This document shows, piece after piece, positions 1 through 8,307 of a stretch of 64,000 nucleotides of DNA. Origin of the DNA: Nocardia neocaledoniensis. GTDB taxonomy: Bacteria > Actinomycetota > Actinomycetes > Mycobacteriales > Mycobacteriaceae. Location: positions 1 through 64,000 of the forward strand of contig NZ_JARWOJ010000316.1 of the NCBI RefSeq assembly GCF_029868625.1, in the 5' to 3' direction. Numbering within the stretch: the stretch's first letter is position 1; each line of letters starts with the position of its first letter. The notes beneath the pieces are model-generated. The model ran no database searches and had not been told where the DNA came from. It saw only the letters and a list, made by a program, of their open reading frames with translations. A program made the translations under genes and the position numbers.

Positions 1-1
1 G

Positions 2-121
2 ATCTGGTCGACCCCGCGGTGGACCCTGCCGGTCGGCGGGAACAAGTTGGACAGCGTGAGCCCGACCCAGAAATACACGACCCACGTTAACACCTACTCG
101 GACACCTCCGCGAAACGGTAA
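2..121 (+). CDS. C-terminal end of an unrecognised protein (partial)
   Basis: An open frame enters from the window edge and ends at TAA after 39 residues, finishing YSDTSAKR. It has a plausible high-GC codon pattern, but I recognise no family. The residue mix (many Thr, Ser and Tyr) would suit a secreted or beta-rich protein, which is a weak inference. It is followed at once by a C-rich then G-rich homopolymer tract. Confidence 0.4.
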   Translation: MWSTPRWTLPVGGNKLDSVSPTQKYTTHVNTYSDTSAKR

Positions 122-152
122 CCCAACCCCCCCCACCCCCCCGCGGCCCCCC

Positions 153-299
153 ACCGGGGGGGGCGGTGCCCCCGCGACCGCCCTCGCGCATGCCATGGCG
201 GTGGTCGGCCGCGACGACGTCGCGGTCTACGACGGCTCCCTCACCGCCTGGGCTGCCGATCCCGCCCTCCCCCTCGCACTCGGCGACCACACGCGCTGA
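153..299 (+). pseudogene. C-terminal fragment of a rhodanese / thiosulfate sulfurtransferase
   Basis: The frame ending at TGA 297-299 reads ...TALAHAMAVVGRDDVAVYDG then SLTAWAADPALPL. This matches the end of actinobacterial SseA-type rhodaneses (VYDGSxxEWxxDPxLPL). Only about the last 45 residues are present. The active-site CxxG(V/T) loop and everything before it are replaced by a low-complexity run of C then G at about 122-163. There is no start codon or ribosome site before it. It is either a truncated relic or the product of a faulty assembly join. Confidence 0.55.
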
Positions 300-319
300 C
301 CGGCCCGACCCCCTCCGTG

Positions 320-1765
320 TCAGCCCGCCGGGATCTCGCTGCGGTCCCCGCTCCACAGGGTGTGGAACTTCCCCTCCGCATCGACCCGCTCGTAGGTGTG
401 CGCGCCGAAGAAGTCGCGCTGGGCCTGGGTGAGAGCGGCAGGCAGGCGCTCCGAACGCAACGCGTCGTAATACGACAGCGAGGAACCGAACGCCGGCACC
501 GGAATACCGAGCAGGGTCGCCGTGGCGACCACACGCCGCCAGCTGTCGATGCCCGCCTCGATCGCCTCCCGGAAATACGGGTCGAGGATCAGGCTCGGCA
601 GCCGCGGATCGGTGTCGTAGGCCTCTTTGATGCGGTTGAGGAACCGGGCGCGAATGATGCAGCCGCCACGCCAGATCGTGGCCAACTCCCCCGGGCGCAG
701 ATTCCAGCCGTATTCCGCACTGCCCGCGGCGATCTGGTCGAAACCCTGCGCGTAGGCCACCACCTTCGACGCGTAGAGCGCGCGCCGGATGTCCTCGCTG
801 AACTGCTCGACATCGTCCGGCTTGTCGGCCAGCTTGCCCGCGGCCAGCCCGACCGCCGCCCGACGTTGCGCACGCGAGCCCGACAGCGCCCGGGCGAACA
901 CCGCCTCGGCGATCCCGGTGACCGGCACTCCCAGATCGAGCGCCGATTTCACCGTCCAGCGACCGGTGCCCTTCTGCTCGGCGGCATCGACGATGACATC
1001 GACCAGCGGACGACCGGTTTTCGCGTCGACCTGCTTCAACACCTCCGCGGTGATCTCGACCAGGTAGCTCTCCAGATCGCCGCTGTTCCACTCGGTGAAC
1101 ACCTCGGCGATCTGCTCGGCGCCGAAGCCGAGGGCATCACGGAACAGGTGATACGCCTCCCCGATCAGCTGCATATCGGCGTACTCGATGCCGTTGTGCA
1201 CCATCTTCACGAAATGCCCGGAGCCGTCGGGACCGATATGCGTGCAGCAGGGAACACCGTCGACCTTCGCGGCGACCGATTCCAGCAACGGGCCCAGAGA
1301 TTCGTAGGACTCGGCCGGTCCACCGGGCATGATCGCGGGACCGTTGAGAGCACCCTCCTCCCCACCGGAGATACCGGCGCCGACGAAGTTCAGGCCCCGT
1401 GCACGCATCGCCGCCTCACGGCGGATGGTGTCGGTGTAGAGCGCGTTGCCCCCGTCGATGATGATGTCGCCGGGCTCCATCACCGCGGCCAGCTCCTCGA
1501 TCACCGCGTCGGTCGGTTCACCGGCTTTGACCATGATCAACACCCGCCGCGGCCGCTCCAGCGCCGCCACGAATTCCTCGACCGTCTCGGTCCGGATGAA
1601 CTCACCGTCCGCGCCGTGCTCGCGCAGCAGCGCATCGGTCTTGGCGACGGAACGATTGTGCAACGCGACGGTGTACCCGTGCCTGGCGAAGTTGCGGGCG
1701 ATGTTGCTGCCCATGACAGCCAGCCCGGTCACCCCGATCTGCGCACGCGCGGTAGGCAGTGTCAT
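320..1765 (-). CDS. gnd: 6-phosphogluconate dehydrogenase (decarboxylating)
   Basis: A 481-residue protein that oxidises 6-phosphogluconate to ribulose 5-phosphate plus CO2 and NAD(P)H in the cytosolic pentose phosphate pathway. The N-terminal Rossmann motif GLAVMGSN lies at residues 14-21, the substrate loop SGGEEGA near residue 130 and HNGIEY near 187. GTGRWT begins the helical C-terminal domain. Length matches the long GndA type (about 470-485). The ATG at 1765 is chosen because GAAGGAGAA precedes it at normal spacing, although the frame stays open further upstream. The start overlaps the stop of the exporter gene by one base (TGATG), so the two are probably translated together. Confidence 0.95.
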   Translation of the reverse strand: MTLPTARAQIGVTGLAVMGSNIARNFARHGYTVALHNRSVAKTDALLREHGADGEFIRTETVEEFVAALERPRRVLIMVKAGEPTDAVIEELAAVMEPGDIIIDGGNALYTDTIRREAAMRARGLNFVGAGISGGEEGALNGPAIMPGGPAESYESLGPLLESVAAKVDGVPCCTHIGPDGSGHFVKMVHNGIEYADMQLIGEAYHLFRDALGFGAEQIAEVFTEWNSGDLESYLVEITAEVLKQVDAKTGRPLVDVIVDAAEQKGTGRWTVKSALDLGVPVTGIAEAVFARALSGSRAQRRAAVGLAAGKLADKPDDVEQFSEDIRRALYASKVVAYAQGFDQIAAGSAEYGWNLRPGELATIWRGGCIIRARFLNRIKEAYDTDPRLPSLILDPYFREAIEAGIDSWRRVVATATLLGIPVPAFGSSLSYYDALRSERLPAALTQAQRDFFGAHTYERVDAEGKFHTLWSGDRSEIPAG

Positions 1766-3312
1766 CAGCTGTTCTCCTTCTCGTTCGGGTTCGACGTGCA
1801 CTCTCGCAGTCTCGACGCGACATCGCCGGCAGACTGCGCGGGAACGCCTCTGATCATGCCCCGCGATCCCGAGTCCGGGACACCGACCTCCGCGCGCTCG
1901 GTGTCCCGGAGCATCGTGGCGACCAGCATTGCGCTGAGCCCGACCAGAGCCGCGGCGATCGTGAGCGCGTAGGCGAAGCCTTCGGTCGCGGCCTGCTCCG
2001 CGGGGACCGAGTCGGCGGCGTCACGGCGAAGTTCCGCGAACGTCACGAGAACGGCCAAACCTACTGCGCCACCGAGCTGTTGGACCGAACTGAGGACGGC
2101 AGAGCCGAGGCCGGCGTCCTCCTCGGTGGTGCCGGTGAGTGCGACGACCGTCAGCGCGGGCAGGGTCATTCCGCAGCCGAGGCTGGTGATGAGCAGTGCG
2201 GGCAATATTCCCGCACTGTAGCTGTCGAACTGGTCGATGCCCGACATCAGGACCAGCCCGGTAGCACTGATCAGCAAGGACATCACCAGCGCCCAGCGTT
2301 CACCGAGCCGGCGCACAGCTCGCGCCGAGACCGCCATTCCCACCAGAATTCCCGCGCCGAACGGCAGATAGCTGAGACCGGCGACGAAGGGGCTGTAACC
2401 GAGGACGGTTTGAATGTGCAGCATCAGCAGGAAGGCCATGGCGTAGAAGCCGGCAGAGAACAACAGGATGGCCGTGTTGGCCACGGCCCGCGGGCGGACG
2501 GCGAGGAACGACAGCGGGACCAATGGTTCGGCGGCACGGAGCTCGACCGCGACGAAAACCATCGCCAACAGCGCCGCGGCAGCGAGCGGAAGCACGGAAC
2601 CTGTTCGTCGCCAACCTATTTCGGATGCCTGCAGGAGACCGTAGACCAGGAGTCCGGGAACGGTGACAGCCAGTACGGCACCCGGCATGTCCACGCGACC
2701 AGAGGCTTCATCGCGGCTTTCGGTGACCAGACGGGGCAGGATCAGAAGAGTTGCCACGGCCACCGGCAGGTTGATGAAGAAGACCCAGCGCCAGGAGGCG
2801 AAATCGGTCAGCATGCCGGAGATGACCAGTCCCAGCGTCGCCCCCAGCGCGGCGACTCCGCCCCAGATGCCGATCGCCTTGGCACGCTCCTTGCCACTGG
2901 GATACAGCAGGGCGAGCATGGCCAGGGCCGCAGGACTCGCCAGCGCTGCCCCACTCCCTTGAACGAACCGCCCGACGATCAACTGCCACGGCTCCTGAGC
3001 CGCTCCGCAGAACAAGCTCGCTGTGCCGAAAAGAGCTACGCCGCAGGGGAATACCCGGCGTCGCCCGAAGATGTCGGCCATCCGGCCGGAGAGCAACAGG
3101 AACCCACCGAAGGCCAGAATGTACCCGTTGACCACCCAGGCCAGCCCTGCGAAGCCGAAACCGAGTTCCGCGCGGACGGTGGGGAGCGCGACGCTGACCA
3201 CGTTGTCGTCCAGGTTGAGCATGAACTGCACAGAGCACAGCACGACCAGCGCCGTGGTTCGGCGCCTGGCCGCCGGTGCCGTGTCGGGTGCCCGGGTGGA
3301 GATCGGAGTCAT
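1765..3312 (-). CDS. MFS transporter, DHA2 (14-TM) drug-exporter type
   Basis: A 515-residue membrane protein with about 14 hydrophobic helices, typical of EmrB/QacA-like proton-driven exporters. Motif A is visible as GRMADIFGRRRVF near residue 80, and a motif C-like glycine-rich helix follows near residues 150-165. The C-terminal 40 residues are polar and cytoplasmic. It lies upstream of gnd in the same transcript (stop overlapping the gnd ATG) and is divergent from the AraC regulator at 3397, which probably controls it. The substrate cannot be told from sequence. Confidence 0.9.
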   Translation of the reverse strand: MTPISTRAPDTAPAARRRTTALVVLCSVQFMLNLDDNVVSVALPTVRAELGFGFAGLAWVVNGYILAFGGFLLLSGRMADIFGRRRVFPCGVALFGTASLFCGAAQEPWQLIVGRFVQGSGAALASPAALAMLALLYPSGKERAKAIGIWGGVAALGATLGLVISGMLTDFASWRWVFFINLPVAVATLLILPRLVTESRDEASGRVDMPGAVLAVTVPGLLVYGLLQASEIGWRRTGSVLPLAAAALLAMVFVAVELRAAEPLVPLSFLAVRPRAVANTAILLFSAGFYAMAFLLMLHIQTVLGYSPFVAGLSYLPFGAGILVGMAVSARAVRRLGERWALVMSLLISATGLVLMSGIDQFDSYSAGILPALLITSLGCGMTLPALTVVALTGTTEEDAGLGSAVLSSVQQLGGAVGLAVLVTFAELRRDAADSVPAEQAATEGFAYALTIAAALVGLSAMLVATMLRDTERAEVGVPDSGSRGMIRGVPAQSAGDVASRLRECTSNPNEKENS

Positions 3313-3396
3313 GAGAAGACGCTAGGCAACGATGGGCGATGGCCGATACACATCACCGGGCCAGATCATGTCGCGTTCGGGACATAGAGTGGTGGC

Positions 3397-4167
3397 GTGC
3401 CCGCACCTGCCTTCGAACCCGCACCAGCCGGGATCGGCGCCATCGTCGTCGGGAGCTTTCCCCTCCTGGCTGGTCAGTGGACCCACACGCACTATCACCC
3501 ACAGCACCAACTCGCCTGGACCAGGTCCGGAGTGCTCGGTGTCGCTGCCGGAGGAGCGAATTGGGTGTTACCGCCGACCTTGGCGCTGTGGCTCCCGGCA
3601 GGGGTCGTGCATCGCACCGGCGCGACCCGCAACGCGGTCCTGCACAGCCTGTACTTCGAGCCGGACCGATGTGATGTGACGTGGACCGAGCCCACAGCCG
3701 TGCGTGTCGACGGGTTGCTGGCGCACCTGATCGCCCATCTGGGACGGGACGACCTGGCCGACGCTCCGCGCCGACACGCCGAAGCGGTGGTACTGGATCT
3801 CTTGCAACCACTGCCCGTGACCCCGATCGACGTGCCCCGACCCACCGATGAGCGAGTGCGGGCAGTCGCCGACGCACTCCTGGCGGACCCCGCCGACCCG
3901 CGCGGGCTGGAAGCGCACGCACGCGCGATCGGCGTGAGCCGACGCACGCTGACCCGCCTCTTCGTCCAGGACACGGGCATGAGCTTCGACCGCTGGCGCA
4001 CCCACGCCCGGCTGCAGGCGGCACTGGCGATGCTCGCCGAGGGTCAACCGGTATCGCGGGTGGCACACACTGTCGGATACGCCACGGCCAGTGCCTTTCT
4101 CGCGGCTTTCCGGCGAACGGTCGGCACGACACCCGGTCGATATCTCAGCGGCGACGCCACGCACTGA
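3397..4167 (+). CDS. AraC-family transcriptional regulator (cupin + HTH)
   Basis: A 256-residue protein with a GTG start. The first half is a cupin-like sensor (HTHYHPQHQLAW near residue 30). The last 100 residues are the double helix-turn-helix AraC domain (SRRTLTRLF..., then VSRVAHTVGYATASAFLAAF, FRRTVGTTPGRY). It is divergent from the MFS exporter with an 84-base gap, so control of exporter and gnd is the natural inference. The ligand is unknown. Confidence 0.9.
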   Translation: MPAPAFEPAPAGIGAIVVGSFPLLAGQWTHTHYHPQHQLAWTRSGVLGVAAGGANWVLPPTLALWLPAGVVHRTGATRNAVLHSLYFEPDRCDVTWTEPTAVRVDGLLAHLIAHLGRDDLADAPRRHAEAVVLDLLQPLPVTPIDVPRPTDERVRAVADALLADPADPRGLEAHARAIGVSRRTLTRLFVQDTGMSFDRWRTHARLQAALAMLAEGQPVSRVAHTVGYATASAFLAAFRRTVGTTPGRYLSGDATH

Positions 4168-4293
4168 CCGCATGGATTGCGGCCCAGCGCCCAGACTCGG
4201 AGGAGCCCACCATGACGAGCGCGGGCCCGCGCCGCCGCGCACTCGCGGTCCTCACCATCCGTTTCAGGTGTCATCGCGGCGAGACTGACTCAC

Positions 4294-4398
4294 ATGCTCA
4301 GTGATGCGGATCTTGACGCGATCGAAGCCCGCTGCGCCGCAGCCTCACCCGGGCCGTGGACGTCGCCGGACATGCATGTCTCCCGCGCCGAGGCTTGA
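4294..4398 (+). pseudogene. Truncated copy of an actinobacterial/phage small protein (IEAR..A.PGPW type)
   Basis: A 34-codon frame reads MLSDADLDAIEARCAAASPG then PW, matching the start of small conserved proteins common in actinophages and actinobacterial genomes (typical LDxIEARxAAATPGPW). It stops after 34 residues, so it is probably a remnant. A separate 30-codon frame with a good AGGAG site starts at 4212 and overlaps its beginning; I do not recognise it. Otherwise nothing is visible between the AraC stop and the TetR gene. Confidence 0.35.
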
Positions 4399-4436
4399 AT
4401 GACACGACCCGCCACGGCTGCCGACGGGCCACCGCC

Positions 4437-5108
4437 TCAATGCCCCGCGTCTGCGGGTTCGGCGAGTTCGCGTTCGAGAATGCCGGTGATCTCGCTGCTG
4501 GTGAGGATCATGGCGGTGACGAACTCGGCAAGTTCGTCACGGTCGGTGTCGAGCTTCCCGGCGAGCCAGGTCGAGGTGAGATCGATGACACCGGCGGTGA
4601 CGGTGTGTGCGGCGAACTGCACCTTTCGATCCTCGGCGAGGTCGGCACCCAGGACGTCGCGGGTCTGCCCGATGAGCATGTGCGACAACAGCTGGATCAG
4701 TTCGGCGCGTTTGTCGCGAAGCGGTTGAGTGGCTTGTGATTCGACGAGGAATCGGCCCCGTCGTGGATCGCCGAGGATGTGATCCAGACACGCGTTGACG
4801 ATCCACGCGACTCGCGGACGCGCCGCGACGGGCGCATGCAGGATCGCGTCCAGGACCGCGGTGACCGCGGCGGCGGCCTGGTCTTCGAACACGACGACCA
4901 ACAACTCGTCGACAGTGCGGAAGTGCTCGTAGAAATAGCGATCGTTGAGCCCGGCGTGTTCACACAGTGCGCGGACTTTCACCGCTGCGACACCCTCACG
5001 GCCTGCGATGTCGAATGCGGCGTCGATCAAGCGTCGACGCCGGTCCGCGCGGCGTTGTTCGACCGTTCGTCCGGCGTACGCGCCGTGCGTTTCCATCCGC
5101 CTGCCCAT
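4437..5108 (-). CDS. TetR-family transcriptional regulator
   Basis: A 223-residue protein with the TetR HTH at about residues 25-70 (RRLIDAAFDIAGREG, RALCEHAGLNDRYFYEHF). The rest is a helical ligand domain without recognisable specificity. It is divergent from the flavin amine oxidase at 5198. The space between holds a perfect TTGGTGAA-type inverted repeat, so autoregulation plus control of the oxidase and following oxygenase is likely. The alternative ATG at 5096 is not excluded because neither start has a strong ribosome site. Confidence 0.9.
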   Translation of the reverse strand: MGRRMETHGAYAGRTVEQRRADRRRRLIDAAFDIAGREGVAAVKVRALCEHAGLNDRYFYEHFRTVDELLVVVFEDQAAAAVTAVLDAILHAPVAARPRVAWIVNACLDHILGDPRRGRFLVESQATQPLRDKRAELIQLLSHMLIGQTRDVLGADLAEDRKVQFAAHTVTAGVIDLTSTWLAGKLDTDRDELAEFVTAMILTSSEITGILERELAEPADAGH

Positions 5109-5120
5109 CTGCTTGCCATC

Positions 5121-5174
5121 TCACCTTGTTTGGTGAAGACTATCACCACTTGGTTTGGTGAAGGTGTTCACCAA
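5121..5174. promoter_or_regulatory. Cluster of TTGGTGAA / TTCACCAA operator boxes
   Basis: 5155-5174 is a perfect 8-4-8 inverted repeat, TTGGTGAAGGTGTTCACCAA. Two further TCACC...GGTGA pairs occupy 5121-5136 and 5143-5161. All lie between the divergent TetR gene and the oxidase gene, and the perfect site ends 23 bases before the oxidase ATG. This is the expected place for a TetR repressor operator; binding itself is inference. Confidence 0.7.
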
Positions 5175-5197
5175 TTGACTTCGGATTGAGAGACGCA

Positions 5198-6499
5198 ATG
5201 TCGCGTACTGCTGTGAACAGACACCAGGTGGTGGTCGTCGGGGCGGGCCTCGCCGGCCTGATCGCCGCCCGCGACCTCACGCGGGCCGGGATCGACTGTG
5301 TCGTGCTCGAGACAGCGGGCCGATGTGGTGGCCGCATCGAGACCGCGACCTGGGAGGGCGCGAGGATCGAACTCGGCGCGCACTTCCTCGGCGGCAGGTT
5401 CCGGCGCGTGGCCGCCGTTGTCGATGACCTCGGACTGTCCGACGAACTGTGCCCGTATCCGTGGCGACCGGCGATGACGTACCGAACGCACGACGGCCGA
5501 ACCGCCGTGGATCCGCGAAAGCCGTTCGGCGCGTTCACCGGTGGCCTGGTCCGAGGGCGTGACCTGGCCGGCGCCGCGCCCTACCTACCCCACCTCGTCG
5601 CGGGCATGCTGCGCGCCGACGGCGGCGATCTCACGACCCTGCGACACCTGGATTCGCCCGCCACAGCGCGGCTGCTCGGCAACCGCCTGGTCAGCGCGCT
5701 GTCGGGTCCGATGTTCGACGTCTTCTTCGGATACCCACATCGAACGGCGTCGTTCCCGGCGCTGATGGCCAACGCGGTTCAGCTGACCCACCTCGACACC
5801 CTGGCGGGGGGCATGGAACAGATCGTCACCAAGATCGCGACATCGCTGCCGGACGTACGCACCGAGCACACCGCAACCAGTGTCGCCCGCGAGGGTGCCA
5901 CGATCCGGATCGTCGCCGAATCGGCAGGCGGGCCGGTCGAATTCCTCGCCGACGCGGCCGTTCTCGCGACTCCCGCCGACGTCACCGCGGAGATCTGGCC
6001 CGGCGGCGATCCGGCCGTCCGCGCACACCTCGAGTCGATCCGATACAGCCGCCTGAACCTCGCCTACCTGCGCACCGACACCAGAACCGACCCGGGCGCG
6101 GAGATGATGCCGGTCGAGTTCGCGCCGGGGTCCGCCTCGCTGCGCGGTTTCCTCGTCCTCGACGACTGGTGCGAAGACGGTGGCCTACTCGTCGCCGGCG
6201 CGGGCGCCGATTCCCCCGCGGCGGCGGCGGACGACACCGAACTCGCCGAAATCCTCACCCGTGAGGTCGAGCGAGCACGCCCTGAGTTGGCCGGACACAT
6301 CGTCGCCGCCCGAACCGTGCGCGGGCCGCGGTTCATGCCGGTCTTCGATCCCGGCTCCGCCCGGCGGCTGCACCGGTTCCGCCTGAGCATCTCCGATGGC
6401 GCGATCGCCATCGCGGGCGACCACGCGGCCGCACCGGGCCTCGAGGGCGCCGTCGCGTCCGGACACCGTGCAGCACAACAGATTCAGACCTTTTTCTGA
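5198..6499 (+). CDS. FAD-dependent amine oxidase / protoporphyrinogen-oxidase-fold flavoprotein
   Basis: A 433-residue flavoprotein with the dinucleotide motif VVVVGAGLAGLIAARDL near residue 10 and the second FAD motif GRCGGRIET near residue 45, as in monoamine oxidases. The C-terminal FAD-closing segment is IAIAGDHAAAPGLEGAVASG. Substrate is not deducible. The ATG at 5198 fits this start better than an in-frame TTG at 5186. It is controlled from the operator cluster just upstream and followed 75 bases later by an MpaB-type oxygenase on the same strand. Confidence 0.85.
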   Translation: MSRTAVNRHQVVVVGAGLAGLIAARDLTRAGIDCVVLETAGRCGGRIETATWEGARIELGAHFLGGRFRRVAAVVDDLGLSDELCPYPWRPAMTYRTHDGRTAVDPRKPFGAFTGGLVRGRDLAGAAPYLPHLVAGMLRADGGDLTTLRHLDSPATARLLGNRLVSALSGPMFDVFFGYPHRTASFPALMANAVQLTHLDTLAGGMEQIVTKIATSLPDVRTEHTATSVAREGATIRIVAESAGGPVEFLADAAVLATPADVTAEIWPGGDPAVRAHLESIRYSRLNLAYLRTDTRTDPGAEMMPVEFAPGSASLRGFLVLDDWCEDGGLLVAGAGADSPAAAADDTELAEILTREVERARPELAGHIVAARTVRGPRFMPVFDPGSARRLHRFRLSISDGAIAIAGDHAAAPGLEGAVASGHRAAQQIQTFF

Positions 6500-6574
6500 G
6501 AACGGCTCGATGAAGCCAGGGCGCGATGGCACTGGTCGCCGCCGCGCAAACTCGATATGAGAAGGAGGGCAACG

Positions 6575-7498
6575 ATGCCCGGGTACTTTTCGGATGATTC
6601 GATCGCCGTGCAGGTCATGAGCAAGCGGGCGGTCGGGCTGACCTACGGGCAGCGCGCGCTGGTGATCGGAGCCACGAATCCGCCGCTCTACGTCGGCACC
6701 GCCACCCACACCACCCACCGCGAAACGCCGTGGAACCGGCTCGCCCTGACCGCCCGGCTGTTCGAAACGGTCTTCTTGGGAACCAAGGAAGAAGCCGACC
6801 GCGCGCTCGCGTTCACCCAGAAGAAGCACGCGACCGTCCACGGCACACTCCCCCAGGACGCGGGGCCGCACGCTCCCGCGGGAACCCGCTACGACGCCCA
6901 CGATCCGCACCTGATGTTCATGACCATGGCTTTCACCTTCGATTCCGCGGAGGCGATGCACGACCTTCTCGTCCGGCCACTGACCGCCGACGAACGCGAA
7001 GGCCTGTGGCAGGACTACGTCAGGTGGGCAGAGCTGTTCGGAATGCCGCGCGATGCGGCACCGGCGACGTACTCGGAGTTCCGCTCGTTCTTCGATGCCT
7101 ACCTGAACTCCGATGAACTGTTCCTCACCGCCGAGGCCGCACTCGTGGGAACCTTCATCGCCGGATTGGGACCCGGCTATCCGTTCCCGTTCATGCTCGA
7201 GCCCGCCGCGGCGGGGCTCGGACTGATCGTGCGGGGCAGCCTTCCCCCGCATATCCGAGACCTCTACGGCATCACCTGGAACCGGAAACAGCAGGCAGCC
7301 TTCGACATCGCGGTGAAGGCGATCCGCGGTGCCCACTACCGGCCTCACCGCGCTGTCCCGCGACCACTACGCCCCGTACTGCGCGGTTCGAGCGTCCCGG
7401 GCTTCAAACTGGTGCAAGACACAGAACGCCGAAACTTCCGGCGCGGCAAGTTGAGCATGCCAGGGGTGGAAACATCGCCGCAGAACCCATCGAACTGA
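6575..7498 (+). CDS. Oxygenase MpaB family protein (DUF2236, latex-clearing-protein fold)
   Basis: A 307-residue protein. MSKRAVGLTYGQRALVIGAT near the start, then an HxxxR-rich helix (THTTHRETPWNRL), KKHATVHG and YDAHDPHLMFMTMAF are typical of the DUF2236/MpaB haem-oxygenase-like family, in which histidines bind a haem. The ATG at 6575 has AGAAGGAGG before it. It probably shares a transcript with the amine oxidase, suggesting a two-step oxidation of one substrate. A basic C-terminal tail of about 40 residues looks poorly conserved. Confidence 0.8.
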   Translation: MPGYFSDDSIAVQVMSKRAVGLTYGQRALVIGATNPPLYVGTATHTTHRETPWNRLALTARLFETVFLGTKEEADRALAFTQKKHATVHGTLPQDAGPHAPAGTRYDAHDPHLMFMTMAFTFDSAEAMHDLLVRPLTADEREGLWQDYVRWAELFGMPRDAAPATYSEFRSFFDAYLNSDELFLTAEAALVGTFIAGLGPGYPFPFMLEPAAAGLGLIVRGSLPPHIRDLYGITWNRKQQAAFDIAVKAIRGAHYRPHRAVPRPLRPVLRGSSVPGFKLVQDTERRNFRRGKLSMPGVETSPQNPSN

Positions 7499-7620
7499 GT
7501 ACCCACCACCGCGGCTCGGCGAGGTGGCTTCCCCGCTGCGCGACCGCCGCACTGCGAGGACTGCCAGTCAAGCCTTCGCTCGGGACCGTCAGCGGCAAGC
7601 TGTTCCGTTCTCGCCGCTGT

Positions 7621-8307
7621 CTATATCCTTGCCACAGCCGAGGGCCGCGTCGTTTCGGTGATGACCCCGTGTAGCCAGGAGTGTGCGTGGTCGGCATCGA
7701 TTGCGAGGTGCTCGGCGAGGTCGGCTTCGGGTGGACGCTGGGTGGGCATCCAGCTGGGAATGGCCAGCACGCGCATGCCCGCAGCGTGGGCAGAGCGAAT
7801 TCCGGCGGCCGAATCTTCCACCGCTACACACGATCCCGTGTCGATGCCGAGAAGGTCGGCGGCGTGCAACCATGGACCGGGCTGCGGTTTCGTTGTCGGG
7901 TGATCCTCCCGGGCGACAATCACTCGCATCGATCGCCGCAGATCGAAATGGTCGATGGCGGCGTCCACGAACCGGCGTGGCGACGCCGACACCACCCCGG
8001 TCACGACGGCATCGGCGGTGGCGAGCAGTCGCGGGATCCCAGGCAGCAACTCGATGCGACCGGATCGGATCTGGGCCACCATCAGCTCCAGACAGTCGTC
8101 CACGACCCGCTCGACCACATCGACGCCACACACTGCGGCCACATGTTCTGCCCAGTCGCCGTGACCGTGAGTGCTGCGCCGATCGGCCTCACTCCAGGTG
8201 TGCCCGTGGCGGGCGGCGTAGTCGGACCAACAGCAGTCCCAGTGCCGCATGGTCGCGGCGAGGGTGCCGTCCAGATCGAACAGCACCGCCTCGATGCTCC
8301 CGCTCAT
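7621..8307 (-). CDS. HAD-superfamily hydrolase (phosphatase, beta-PGM subfamily)
   Basis: A 228-residue protein. Motif I is LFDLDGTLA near residue 10 with the nucleophile Asp. A helical cap follows (CCWSDYAARHGHTW), then motif II Ser (VSASPRRF), Lys (TTKPQPGPWL) and motif IV acidic residues (AVEDSAAGIRSA). It is a sugar- or nucleotide-phosphate phosphatase by family. Its ATG overlaps the ribB stop by four bases (ATGA), so the pair is translated together. Dephosphorylation of a flavin-pathway intermediate is a reasonable inference but unproven. Confidence 0.88.
   Translation of the reverse strand: MSGSIEAVLFDLDGTLAATMRHWDCCWSDYAARHGHTWSEADRRSTHGHGDWAEHVAAVCGVDVVERVVDDCLELMVAQIRSGRIELLPGIPRLLATADAVVTGVVSASPRRFVDAAIDHFDLRRSMRVIVAREDHPTTKPQPGPWLHAADLLGIDTGSCVAVEDSAAGIRSAHAAGMRVLAIPSWMPTQRPPEADLAEHLAIDADHAHSWLHGVITETTRPSAVARI

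Noticed and set aside
317-1972. Long plus-strand open frame antisense to gnd
   Set aside because: It is produced by the high GC content opposite a clearly conserved gnd; its translation is arginine-rich and matches nothing.
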